In this document: positions 41,086 through 52,182 of the stretch, one piece after another
Layout of the letters: each line of letters starts with the position of its first letter
Position numbering within the stretch: the first letter of the stretch is position 1
NCBI GenBank assembly: GCA_947623455.1
Contig: OX392534.1
Coordinates: 39,065,426 to 39,129,425, forward strand
Direction: 5' to 3'
Length of the DNA stretch: 64,000 nucleotides
Source of the DNA: Mimachlamys varia
Lineage: Eukaryota > Mollusca > Bivalvia > Pectinida > Pectinidae
Position numbers and translations under genes: made by a program
The notes under the pieces: model-generated
Databases searched by the model: none
What the model saw: only the letters and a program-made list of their open reading frames with translations
What the model was told of the DNA's origin: nothing

Positions 41086-41639
41086 ATTTATTAAGAACAA
41101 GCTCCGGCTCCTGGTCAGTGAAACTTGACAAAAATGACGGTCATTTTACCAGAAGCGTTGTGGTCATACCCGCTGTTGAACTTTACATACCCAATATACA
41201 TTTTTGTAACTCATTGCTTTGTCAATTTTCATGATCAAGTTACATGTTTGGTGATTTGTAAGTGTTTAAAGTTGACGATTAAAGGCAAATTTTAATCCTG
41301 ACTTGGAGAATAAATGTTTTTTGACCACATTTGTTTTAATGAAGCTGATGATGCGTACTTTTTTTGTGAATACAGTTGGACGTATTTAAATAGTCTTTAC
41401 ACTATATTTCGTCTTGATAATGAGAACTGTAACACTGAGCGTTAAAATTGTGACTTGTTAGTCTGGAAACATTTCTTAGTCCGGACACTTGTTTTTTGTT
41501 TATCATGACACATTGTTTGCGCATGCAGTAAAATTCCGTTTATCCGAACAGTTTCAGCATGTTCCTTAGCTACATATATTGAAGTCGTTTTTAACTCGCC
41601 TCTCCGTCGGCGTCACAGGTTAAGATTTTGGTTCGAGTT

Positions 41640-42440
41640 TCTATGTGGTTGCTGATTTAAACTGACAGCTTCTTAAACATTTACGATTTCATCTTCCTAC
41701 TGTTCATGTATTTTGATGCTGAACAGGACGCTGAGAGGGATTGTGGACCTGTTGTGGACATTTTGAGGGTCTGTGGGACCAATTACTTAGCCATTTTTCC
41801 AAAGTTAAAGTTCGGTGCCCGTATCAGAGATACGAGTGTCCATAGTAATCACTCTGTATGTTCGTCTATCCTTCCGTCATCTGTCAGTCCAAAAATTCAG
41901 TTTATGGTTGATAACTAAAGTATTTATTGATCGATTTTCATGGAACTTCATCAAGATGTTCAATTTACAAAACGACCCACTGAGGTAAAAAAAACAAGGT
42001 CAATGGTGAAGGTCATCAGGTTCAAAGGTCAAGGTCAAATTTTGGTCGGAATTAAACACGAAGTAAAAAGTCACATTTTGTAACTTTTCACTGATGAACT
42101 TTTCCTTAGGAAATCATGACGAGGAAGCAAATTAAAGCTTAAAAGTCATAATTGGACAAGGTGCTAATTGACCAAAGATAAACCTCACTGGGTTTGACCA
42201 TTGGGACCAGGGTCAGGGACTTATGATTACGGATAACAATAGCAACATGACGGGGCCCTTTCTGACCTTTCAGTGCTCTATATTTTCAGTTTAGAGATTC
42301 ATACACCTTTATCATGTTGTCTTTGTACTGTGCACTGATGCTGAACGTGATACTGCAGCGATTTTGGGGCCCATGAAGGATTTTTATGTGTCTATGGGAG
42401 TTAATTACGTAGACATTTCCAAGGTGAACAGATATACAGA
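41640..42440 (+). mobile_element. Second HINE/pearl-like element with a duplicated flanking segment
   Basis: Left end GTGCCCGTATCAGAGATACG (41816) with hairpin, then AGTGTCCATAGTAATCACTC and a GTTCGTCTATCCTTCCGTC run. Right end GACGGGGCCCTTTCTGACCT then TTCAGTGCTCTA (42250-42281), matching the right end at 36505-36535. Segments outside it, 41700-41800 (TTTTGATGCTGAACAGGACG) and 42335-42430 (CACTGATGCTGAACGTGATA), resemble each other, so the full unit may be larger or tandem. Internal AGGTCA repeats lie near 42015. Confidence 0.6.
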
Positions 42441-42775
42441 GAGAGTCCAGCTATATGCTGTTCTCCAACAACTTTGTTTTTTGTTGTTGTTAGGACGATG
42501 GTTTTGTAGTCCGACCACTGTTAAATCATTAGTTCGAACACTTTTTTTTTAGTTTACTTTCGTTTACTGTTTTAAACAGTATTAATGAGTTTTTACTACG
42601 AAATCATTACATAAATTAAATTTGCTTCCTTACAAGTTAATTTTACCCGTATGTCTCGTGTCTGTTTGTTATATTTCTGTAAGATGTTGGTGGTTCATCA
42701 GTACGCCCATTCCCCAGCACCGTGATCATAAACACTGTAACAAACCAGGGTACGCCAGGGCTTGTCTGCCAGGGA

Positions 42776-42932
42776 GCGTGTGAAACCGTACCGTGAATGG
42801 CCAGAGACGGGAGCGGAGGGGCGGGGCAGCTTTCTGTATACCCGGCTACATCTGTTGACATCTGAAACGGTAATGGGGGTAGACGAAGCTACAGCACATA
42901 AATATAGGGTCGGGGTTTCAGGTAAAATATGT
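42776..42932 (+). other. Exon-like GC-rich island (uncertain)
   Basis: TTGTCTGCCAG precedes an open 50-codon stretch (ERVKPYREWPETGAEGRGSF, then ...LLTSETVMGVDEATAHKYRV) that ends GGTTTCAG/GTAAAA at 42932. Both borders look like splice sites, and the GC content is well above the surroundings. I recognise no protein family, and the opposite strand is also open. It may be an exon of a non-coding transcript or chance. Confidence 0.25.
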
Positions 42933-42988
42933 TGTGAAATAGGAAACCGAGTTCTTTTATGTTTAAAAAAGATTTTGTAACCCATCAA

Positions 42989-44990
42989 AAAAGCTAGCTC
43001 CGTAGTGCTTCGTCTGTTCTTACGGCAAATAACACGTTATGGATAAATGAATGCCACTTCTGGTAAACAAAGATATACACAACTTAAGAAAATAAAGAAG
43101 TATGTAAAATAAATAAAACATTGGTAAAGGACCACCCTGTATGGAGAGACTGTGACTCGTAAACTTCCAGGGTACAACATTTGCCAGCATTTAGGTCATT
43201 TTAGCACATAATACATAACATTTTACTGTCTCGTGACATTGTGTATTGCATTTAAGAATTGAAATTCACAGCTTTTTCACCTTTTAAAGTTCGCAAAATA
43301 TACAGAACATTTTTGAAGTGTACAATAGTAAAGATTTTAAGTTAAGCTGTAAAGAAATCTAGTAATCCTCTGTTTTACATAGTCATAAAAACTACAGCTG
43401 CATATAAACCGTCAATTTAAACCAAATAATCATAAAAGCCAGAACTAAACTATTTGCGTGATAAGTTCGCGCAATGGTATTTTTGTCTTTATTCCTATTT
43501 TTCTATTTTTCAGCATTTTTCAGAATTTAAACTCCCCCACCGGACTCCTTCCGGACACTGTGATTTCCAAGACATTGAATCGATTCTGATGACGCCTAAC
43601 TTTTCATAAATGCATACATTTCGGACCCTCCCGTGATAGAAATAATTTTTCCGAAAAATCTAATCCTGAATAACCGAAAGGTTTATTTGATTCAATTCGT
43701 TTATGTATTTCGGCGCCTTTGTTAGACCCGTCCGGATTAGCGAAAATGTTTGTTGTATGATAAACATGTAGGTATTTTCTTAAAATAAGGTTAAAGAAAC
43801 AGTTATTCACATGTTATGACTAATGTTTTGATTCTGGTTGGTCGGAGCGATTTTACCTTGTCTACACACTTCTGCAAAATTATGGAAATAAGGGGAAAAT
43901 ATGTAGAACGTTTGATCTGTAAAATGATTTGCATTCGTCGAATACTTTTGTCGATCATAAGTCCATAGGAGAGATGACCTCGCCGTGTTAAGGTCATAGA
44001 CATCTATAGCAGGTGAAAAACGCACAGGTAAGTCTACCTGCATTCAAACGAATTGTCGCCGAGATCCGCAACTCTCATTGACAGTCACTTTGATTTAATT
44101 GATCCTGAAACCTTTTGATGCGGATCGCGGAACGCCGAATTAGATGTGACATGGTATTAGATTAAAAAGATCGGGTAGGTTTCGACTTTCGTATAAATGG
44201 AAAATTGGAACGTTTATAACATAGAGTTTTTAAAACGATTGCAGGATATTTACATCTGTACATGCATCGCTTTTAATTAAATTGCATGTTTCGGGACCCG
44301 ATAATCACGTCGCTGGTGACATAATGGCGTACCTATTCCTTTAATCCGTGGCTGTGACGTCTTTGAACCTTGTGCTGTAATACCGTTGATGTGTTACGTA
44401 GCCGGATTTACGTCGACAGTTTTGCCGCCAACGCCTTAGACAAATTCAACAAAGTATGTATGTTTAACGGATGAGGACGGAGGCATCCCTTTGTATGTGT
44501 TTATCAAACTCTCCTGATCAACAGACACACAATAAATGAACATTTTTTTTAACACCGAAATAATACTAGCTCTTACAGAGTTGTTTGATTACAAATGATC
44601 ATCTTATATATGAGGATGGAAGGGCCTTAAACTCAACTTTGAATTTCCGTAATATTGAATATCATGACTTATGATTTGTCTTTAATAATTCATGTTAGTA
44701 ACGGAATCGGGGAGTTGGTTGTAAAAACATATTTATTCAACTACTTAATGCAAGTAGATACTTTCCGCGATAAAATATTTCCTCGTGAGAAAGTATTTGC
44801 GTATTTTAAGATAATCTTTAAATGAAGCTGGTATTTTGCGATAATGCTTTAAAGTATTTGGTTTTTGTTTGTTTTTTGTTTTTATTTAAAAAAAACGGTT
44901 TTACGATTTTCAGGTAATATTTATGATAATAACTTTGTTTACAACAATTATGAAACAAGTTACTTAACTTTAATAATCCCTCATTTTGGC
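42989..44990. other. Intergenic, no feature seen
   Basis: No supported gene or repeat. Several short frames on both strands lack similarity. Confidence 0.45.
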
Positions 44991-45155
44991 CTGGATGTTA
45001 GCGCGCGAGGGGGTCTTATTGTGGGAGTAACTGGGTACCTGGAGACAACCCACGTGGTTGGGCAGGTGACCTCTGACCTTATCACGTCTGGTCGCCTTAA
45101 TGAAAGGCAATGGTACCGGTGCTTTCCTTTGCATCGGACCACTTTGAATTTTTAA
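44990..45155. repeat. Fragment of a dispersed repeat (GTGGGAG-AAC... ACAACCCACGTGG)
   Basis: GTCTTATTGTGGGAGTAACT, then GGTACCTGGAGACAACCCAC and GTGGTTGGGCAGGTGACCTC resemble a conserved block I recall from dispersed repeats in many invertebrate genomes. Composition is much more GC-rich than the flanks. No ends are identifiable. Confidence 0.35.
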
Positions 45156-46640
45156 GTAATACATGTGAAAACAATACATGACCTATTTTTAGGTAATCTT
45201 TGTGAAAAAGTATTTGTTAGACGATTCTCAAATTATTTCGATTAATGTTAAGTAAAATTATAAGGATGTTTACAACAACAACAACAAAACATTTTCTGTT
45301 ATTTATTAGTAAACACAACTCGAACAGGTTCCGAGCCCACACCTAACTTCCTGTATATATTGCATGTTACATGCTTCTGTTTGTCTCTCGGACCGATCGT
45401 ACCGTGATCAGCTTGTCCCTGATTCATGACAGGTCACACGTCACACCAACACAATCATATTAATCATAAAACGACAGCGGACTTTGTATTTTTCTGTCCT
45501 CGCATGATGCACTCGTTCGTCTGGCTTCTTTACGACACAATCACTAGCGCCTTAGCAACCTGTACATGGCCAGATGTATGTAGGACCCAGTAGATCCAGT
45601 GTACTGGTTCGGCCCTGCCTCGACCTATCGTTTTGCGCAAGACGTGCAAAACTCTTGTTAGCTTCACCAAACTATCTTTTTCACGAGTTTTGTTCCTGTA
45701 CGAGAATTAATAAAAATGGACGCTTATTCGAATTGTAAGCTTCACCAAACTATCTTTATCACGAACCTTTGTTCCTGTACGCTTACTCGATTTCGTCAAT
45801 ATAATAAAACTGGGGCCAATATTCTATAAACCATATCGGCTTTTACAGTAAATGTTTAACATTCAGTTTTACGTTATTAGAACTGAACCCATTTTGTGAC
45901 AGAGATTGAATTTTTTTTATTTGTTTGAGATCACCAATATAGATATATACATATATATACACAGCTCGGAATTGTAAGGACACAGTTCAAGAGATCCGGA
46001 ATTTATTGACCGTCGTTGGTTTTAATGGTATTATTTATGGTAGACCGTTCAGGTCAGTACGCTGTCCCCATTGTGATCGTGTACGTGTGTGTACGTGCGA
46101 GTGCGCGTATACGGTTAAAGTGCACAATTTACGATCAGAGTTGGCAAATGTCGTGTCATCAACAGACAATGAGCGAAACTTTGAGGGCATGCTTAAGGCA
46201 ATATTTGGCTTACACATTCTTATATAACACACCAACTTTCACAGTAACCGACGTCAGTTTCTTAACATTTGTTTTCCATTGGCCTTGTGCACTCAGCCCT
46301 TCGTATTTTATTTATCTTTTTATTTGAAACCGTTTAAAAAAAGACCGTGTCCCTTTTATACGGTGTCGGGATTTGTCTGGTCGGTCACCTTTATGTTCCA
46401 CTAAACACAATTACTACATCTATGTCTTGGCATTGGTGTTTACTGATAAAATATTCCCCTTTCTGGATAGTGTGATAGAGAGATTTCCATCGATAGGGGC
46501 GGTTTATTTGGTTGTCCTACCTAGAGGTCCACATGGGTGATAAAGGTTAAATGTAATACACAATCAAACAGTGACGACAGTATGTACAAGCCTTCTACAG
46601 ATTTCCACATATATCCCTTCTTATTCACACCCTGTGAATT
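45156..46640. other. Intergenic, no supported gene
   Basis: A direct duplication GCTTCACCAAACTATCTTT...CACGA...TTTGTTCCTGTACG lies at about 45661-45705 and 45739-45782. Overlapping frames at 46006-46327 have no homology. Confidence 0.5.
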
Positions 46641-46654
46641 GATACATTAATAAC

Positions 46655-47300
46655 CTTCCACAGTACTCCAAACGCCATCAATAATAGCCTTCCACAGTTC
46701 TCCAAACGCCATCAATAATAGCCTTCCACAGTACTCCAAACGCCATCAATAATAGCCTTCCACAGTACTCCAAACGCCATCAATAATAGCCTTCCACAGT
46801 TCCCCAATTACCATCAATAATAGCCTTCCACAGTTCGCCAAACGCCACCAATAATGGCCTTCCACAGTTACCCAAATACCACCAATAACAGCCTTCCACA
46901 GTTCGCCAAACGCTATCAATCATAGCCTTCCACAGTTCTCCAAACGCCATCAATAATAGCCTTCCACAGTTCACCAAACGCCATCAATAATAACCTTCCA
47001 CAGTACTCCAAACGCCATCAATAATAACCTTCCATAGTTCCCCAAATACCATCAATAATGGCCTTCCACAGTTCGCCAAAAGCCACCAATAATAGCCTTC
47101 CACAGTTCGCCAAATACCATCAATAATAACCTTCCACAGTTCGCCAAATACCATCAATACTAGCCTACCACAGTTCTCAAAATGCCATCAATGTAGCCTA
47201 CCACAGTTCTCAAAATGCCATCAATACCATCAATACTAGCCTACCACAGTTCTCAAAATGCCATCAATACCATCCTACCATAGTTCTCCAAATGTCACTA
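46655..47300. repeat. 33-34 bp satellite, subfamily A (CTTCCACAGTTCTCCAAACGCCATCAATAATAG)
   Basis: About 19 units close to CCTTCCACAGTTCTCCAAAC then GCCATCAATAATAG. The unit shares CAGTTCTCCAAA-GCCATCAATA with subfamily B, which follows without a gap, so both are one evolving array. Confidence 0.93.
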
Positions 47301-50175
47301 TTTACTAACCAAATACAGATCTCCAAATGTCATCAATACTTACCAAATACAGATCTCTAAATGTCATCAATACTAACCAAATACAGTTCTCCAAATGTCA
47401 TGAATACTTACCAAATACAGTTCTCCAAATGTCATGAATACTTACCAAATACAGTTCTCCAAATGTCATTAATGCTAACCAAATACATATCTCTAAATGT
47501 CATCAATACTTACCAAATACAGTTCTCCAAATGTTATCAATACTTACCAAATACAGTTCTCCAAATGTCATCAATACTTACCAAATACAGTTCTCCAAAT
47601 GTTATCAATACTTACCAAATACAGATCTCTAAATGTCATCAATACTTACCAAATACAGTTCTCCAAATGTTATCAATACTTACCAAATACAGTTCTCCAA
47701 ATGTCATCAATACTTACCAAATACAGTTCTCCAAATGTCATTAATGCTAACCAAATACAGTTCTCCAAATGTTATCAATACTTACCAAATACAGTTCTCC
47801 AAATGTCATTAATGCTAACCAAATACAGTTCTCCAAATGTCATCAATACTTACCAAATACAGTTCTCCAAATAACATCAATACTTATCAAATACAGTTCT
47901 CCAAATGTCATCAATACTTACCAAATACAGTTCTCCAAATAACATCAATACTTATCAAATACAGTTCTCCAAATGTCATCAATACTTATAGAATACAGAT
48001 CTCTAAATGTCATCAATACTTACCAAATACAGATCTCTAAATGTCATCAATACTTACCAAATACAGATCTCTAAATGTCATCAATACTTACCAAATACAG
48101 ATCTCCAAATGTCATCAATACTTACCAAATACAGTTCTCCAAATGTCATCAATACTTATAGAATACAGATCTCCAAATGTCATCAATACTTACCAAATAC
48201 AGATCTCCAAATGTCATCAATACTTACCAAATACAGATCTCCAAATGTCATCAATACTAACCAAATACAGTTCTCCAAATGTCATCAATACTTACCAAAT
48301 ACAGATCTCCAAATGTCATCAATACTTACCAAATACAGATCTCCACATGTCATCAATACTAACCAAATACAGTTCTCCAAATGTCATCAATACTTACCAA
48401 ATACAGATCTCCAAATGTCATCAATACTTACCAAATACAGATCTCTAAATGTCATCAATACTAACCAAATACAGTTCTCCAAATGTCATCAATACTTACC
48501 AAATACAGATCTCCAAATGTCATCAATACTTACCAAATACAGATCTCCAAATATCATCAATACTTACCAAATACAGATCTCCAAATGTCATCAATACTTA
48601 CCAAATACAGATCTTTAAATGTCATCAATACTTACCAAAAACAGTTCTCTAAATGTCATCAATACTTACCAAATACAGTTCTCCAAATGTTATCAATACT
48701 TACCAAATACAGTTCTCCAAATGTCATCAATACTTACCAAATACAGTTCTCCAAATGTTATCAATACTTACCAAATACAGTTCTCCAAATGTCATCAATA
48801 CTTACCAAATACAGTTCTCCAAATGTTATCAATACTTACCAAATACAGTTCTCCAAATGTCATCAATACTTACCAAATACAGTTCTCCAAATGTCATCAA
48901 TACTTACCAAATACAGATCTCTAAATGTCATCAATACTTACCAAATACAGTTCTCCAAATGTTATCAATACTTACCAAATACAGTTCTCCAAATGTCATT
49001 AATGCTAACCAAATACAGTTCTCCAAATGTCATTAATGCTAACCAAATACAGATCTCTAAATGTCATCAATACTTACCAAATACAGTTCTCCAAATGTTA
49101 TCAATACTTACCAAATACAGTTCTCCAAATGTCATTAATGCTAACCAAATACAATTCTCCAAATGTTATCAATACTTATCAAATACAGATCTCTAAATGT
49201 CATCAATACTAACCAAATACAGTTCTCCAAATGTTATCAATACTTACCAAATACAGTTCTCCAAATGTTATCAATACTTACCAAATACAGTTCTCCAAAT
49301 GTCATTAATGCTAACCAAATACAGTTCTCCAAATGTCATTAATGCTAACCAAATACAGATCTCTAAATGTCATCAATACTTACCAAATACAGTTCTCCAA
49401 ATGTTATCAATACTAGCCTACCACAGTTCTCAAAATGTCATTAATGCTAACCAAATACAATTCTCCAATGTCATTAATGCTAACCAAATACAGTTCTCCA
49501 AATGTCATCAATACTTACCAAATACAGATCTCCAAATGTCATCAATACTTACCAAATACAGATCTTTAAATGTTATCAATACTTACCAAATACAGTTCTC
49601 CAAATGTCATCAATACTTACCAAATACAGTTCTCCAAATGTCATCAATACTTACCAAATACAGTTCTCCAAATGTTATCAATACTTACCAAATACAGTTC
49701 TCCAAATGTCATCAATACTTACCAAATACAGTTCTCCAAATGTCATCAATACTTACCAAATACAGTTCTCCAAATGTTATCAATACTTACCAAATACAGA
49801 TCTCCAAATGTCATCAATACTTACCAAATACAGATCCCCAAATGTCATCAATACTAACCAAATACAGATCTCTAAATGTCACTATTTACTAACCAAAAAC
49901 AGTTCTCCAAATGTCATCAATACTTACCAAATACAGTTCTCCAAATATCATCAGTATAGTAACCAAATACAGTTCTCCAAATGCCATTAATGCTAAACAA
50001 ATACAGTTCTCCAAATGTTATTAATACTTACCAAATACAGTTCTCCAAATGCTATCAATGCTAACCAAATATAGTTCTCCAAATGCTATCAATACTTACC
50101 AAATAGTTTTCTAAATGCCATAAATGCTTACCAAATATAGTTCTCCAAATGCCATCAATACTAGTCTTCCAATAT
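47301..50175. repeat. 34-bp satellite, subfamily B (CCAAATACAGTTCTCCAAATGTCATCAATACTTA)
   Basis: About 84 units of CCAAATACAGTTCTCCAAAT followed by GTCATCAATACTTA. Recurring variants are CAGATCTCTAAATG, TGTTATCAATA and TGTCATTAATGCTAA, and their clustered order suggests multi-unit duplications. Since 34 is not a multiple of 3, all three plus frames run through the array as one 34-residue period. This is the expected artefact of a stop-free repeat and not a gene. Confidence 0.96.
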
Positions 50176-50184
50176 CATCCGTAA

Positions 50185-50662
50185 TACTAGAACGCATCAG
50201 TGGTGTTGGGATAGTGACCTTATATACATGTATCTGTGACTTGTGTCTTATAATGAACATCTATGACACGTCATTACTAGAACACACCACTGGTGTTGGG
50301 ATACCTCATGGTTGATATAATGTCACTGTTCATGAGTATCAGAATAGTAAGTATTCGACAATGAACACTTTCCATTATGGCGTTATTACGATATTGCATG
50401 TAACACAGTATATATTATTTATATGTATGTTTTCGACATATCCATACGAAATTTGTTATAATTGCCTTCAAACTATATTAATTAGCAATTAATTATATAC
50501 ATGTATCTGTAACTTGTGTCTTATAACTAACTTCTAGACCCGTCATTACTAGAACACACCAGAGGCGTTGAGATACTAACCTCATATATCTGTGACTAGT
50601 GTCTTACAACGAACGTCTAGACTCGTCATTACTAGAACACACCACTGGTGTTGAGATACTTA
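50185..50662. repeat. Four ~90-bp units in two clusters
   Basis: ACTAGAACACACCACTGGTG followed by TTG(G/A)GATA, then ATATATCTGTGACTTGTGTC, TTATAATGAAC and TCTAGAC-CGTCATT, occurs in clusters 50185-50300 and 50500-50662. The clusters are separated by segment A of the dispersed duplication below. Confidence 0.85.
50303..50494 (+). repeat. Segment A of a ~195-bp direct duplication
   Basis: ACCTCATGGTTGATATAATG through CAATTAAT. It is about 90% or more identical by eye to 51245-51443, 942-950 bp downstream. It contains GAATAGTAAGTATTCGACAA and ATCCATACGAAATTTGTTAT. Confidence 0.9.
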
Positions 50663-51244
50663 CCTAGTGATTTAAACGTCATCTCACATGTCATCGAGCC
50701 TTCAGACACAATGGCAGGTATATGACGGAAGGATGACATGTATTTTATAGCTAAACGATTACTTTAACCCATGTTGGTCGCAGTAGAGCTGACCCCCGTC
50801 ACAGCATTAGCTCGCCCTTATCTAGGTGGTTTTCCTGTCGCGTTATTTTGACGGACAAAGAAATAAAACACACTTATTTATATGGAGCTGTCTAGTTTAA
50901 CCGATGCTCTATTCTCCTGGCTGTCAGCGCTGTGGAAAAGGGAGCAATTTCGACGAGACTCGTGCTGCGTCTTTTGAATAGCCAAACAAGGTAAATGCTA
51001 TTCCCGCTGTGACGTCGTATCCTCGTGACGGCTTAACAGACTAACTGAGAAAACGGATACTACTGCGTGAAAATTGGCGTTAACCGGGCAGTGAACGAAT
51101 CTAGTGATGAAGACATATAACTAATATAGGGACAATATCCTTCGGGTCGTTGGTCTATAATATATATTTACTAGCTATAAATCTACGTTTCCATGTCTTT
51201 TGGAAGGTCCTGTTCACATGCATGTATGAATACTGTCCAGTTTT

Positions 51245-51443
51245 ACCTCATCGTTGATATAATGTTACTGTTCATGAGTATCAGAATAGTAAGTATTCGA
51301 CAATGAACACTATCCATTATGGCGTTATTACGATATGGCATGTATCACAGTAGATATTATTTAAATGTAAGTTTTCGACATATCCATACGAAATTTGTTA
51401 TTGTATTTGATTGCCTTCAAACTCTATTAATTAGCAATTAATA
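51245..51443 (+). repeat. Segment B of the direct duplication
   Basis: Same order as segment A with scattered substitutions and a TGTATTTG insertion after AATTTGTTAT. The intervening 50663-51244 is single-copy here and shows no gene. Confidence 0.9.
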
Positions 51444-51483
51444 AAGACTGGTACTTAACCGCTCAATGCCGAGTCCCTTGGGA

Positions 51484-51660
51484 AAAAAGAATACCATAGC
51501 GTCAACAAAACTATACTCCGAACTCAAAATCTATTAAACAAGGGGACAAACTATGAACAAAGATTTACATGGAGACCCTGAAGAAGTGCAGTAGAAAAGA
51601 CCAGATGTTCCAGAAGAGTATTCGTCTTCTGTTTCATCGACGAAAGGGAAGCTTTATAAA
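51484..51660 (-). mobile_element. Retroelement 3' tail copy
   Basis: Reverse complement of the family tail: ATACCATAGCGTCAACAAAA, then CCGAACTCAAAATCTATTAA, GATTTACATGGAGACCCTG, TGTTCCAGAAGAGTATTCGT and CTTCTGTTTCATCGACGA, in plus-strand order. No RT codons remain. Confidence 0.78.
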
Positions 51661-51769
51661 CTTGTAACGAGACAATCGAATCCCATGGCAAAAATATGAG
51701 CTTAAGTTACATGTAACTTTCTGATTAAATGAGAACGTCAGTTATTTTGGAAGACAGATCTATTTATCT

Positions 51770-51908
51770 ATTATGGCCCTGTTGAGAGGGCACTTTTGCC
51801 TCATATTATTGTCGAGGGATGGAATAGTGCCTGAGCCGAAGGCGAGGGCACTATCTCATCACGAGACAATACTATGAGGCAATAGTGCCCTCTCAACAGG
51901 GCCATAAT
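51770..51908. repeat. Foldback element, ~35-bp inverted arms (ATTATGGCCCTGTTGAGAGG)
   Basis: Left arm ATTATGGCCCTGTTGAGAGG then GCACTTTTGCCTCATA. The right arm is its reverse complement, ending CCATAAT at 51908, with one or two mismatches. The interior has a smaller palindrome around GCCTGAGCCGAAGGCGAGGGC. Confidence 0.88.
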
Positions 51909-51911
51909 GGG

Positions 51912-52182
51912 TTTAGTACATCACCCTTCCATTTAAATATACACGTATACAAAAAGTCTCGTTGTGTTGTGCTATATACCACGGCCAGCTTCGGGTCGTT
52001 TCCAGAGGCAGCCATTTTCTAGCAGAATAGTAGCATGACGTTATAGTGACGTAACTTAATAGTGACGTCATAATAGATTCACATTGAACATCCCGCCAAA
52101 TTTGATAGTGCCCGCTATCGCTTCATAGTACCCATGTGTATAGCCAATTGGAAGACAACATTTAGTCACGTGATGTACTAAA
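51912..52182. repeat. MITE-like element with TTTAGTACATCAC termini (271 bp)
   Basis: TTTAGTACATCAC at 51912-51924 and GTGATGTACTAAA at 52170-52182 form perfect 13-bp inverted ends directly after the foldback element. Inside are TGACGTAA and TGACGTCA motifs. It may be part of one composite element with 51770-51908. Confidence 0.65.

Noticed and set aside
46006..46327. Overlapping frames of 73 and 103 codons
   Set aside because: They overlap in two frames plus an antisense frame, with no similarity or splice signals.
47361..49990. Many long plus-strand frames with SSILTKYSSPNVINTYQIQF-type repeats
   Set aside because: A stop-free 34-bp satellite is open in all three frames. There is no codon bias or start context.
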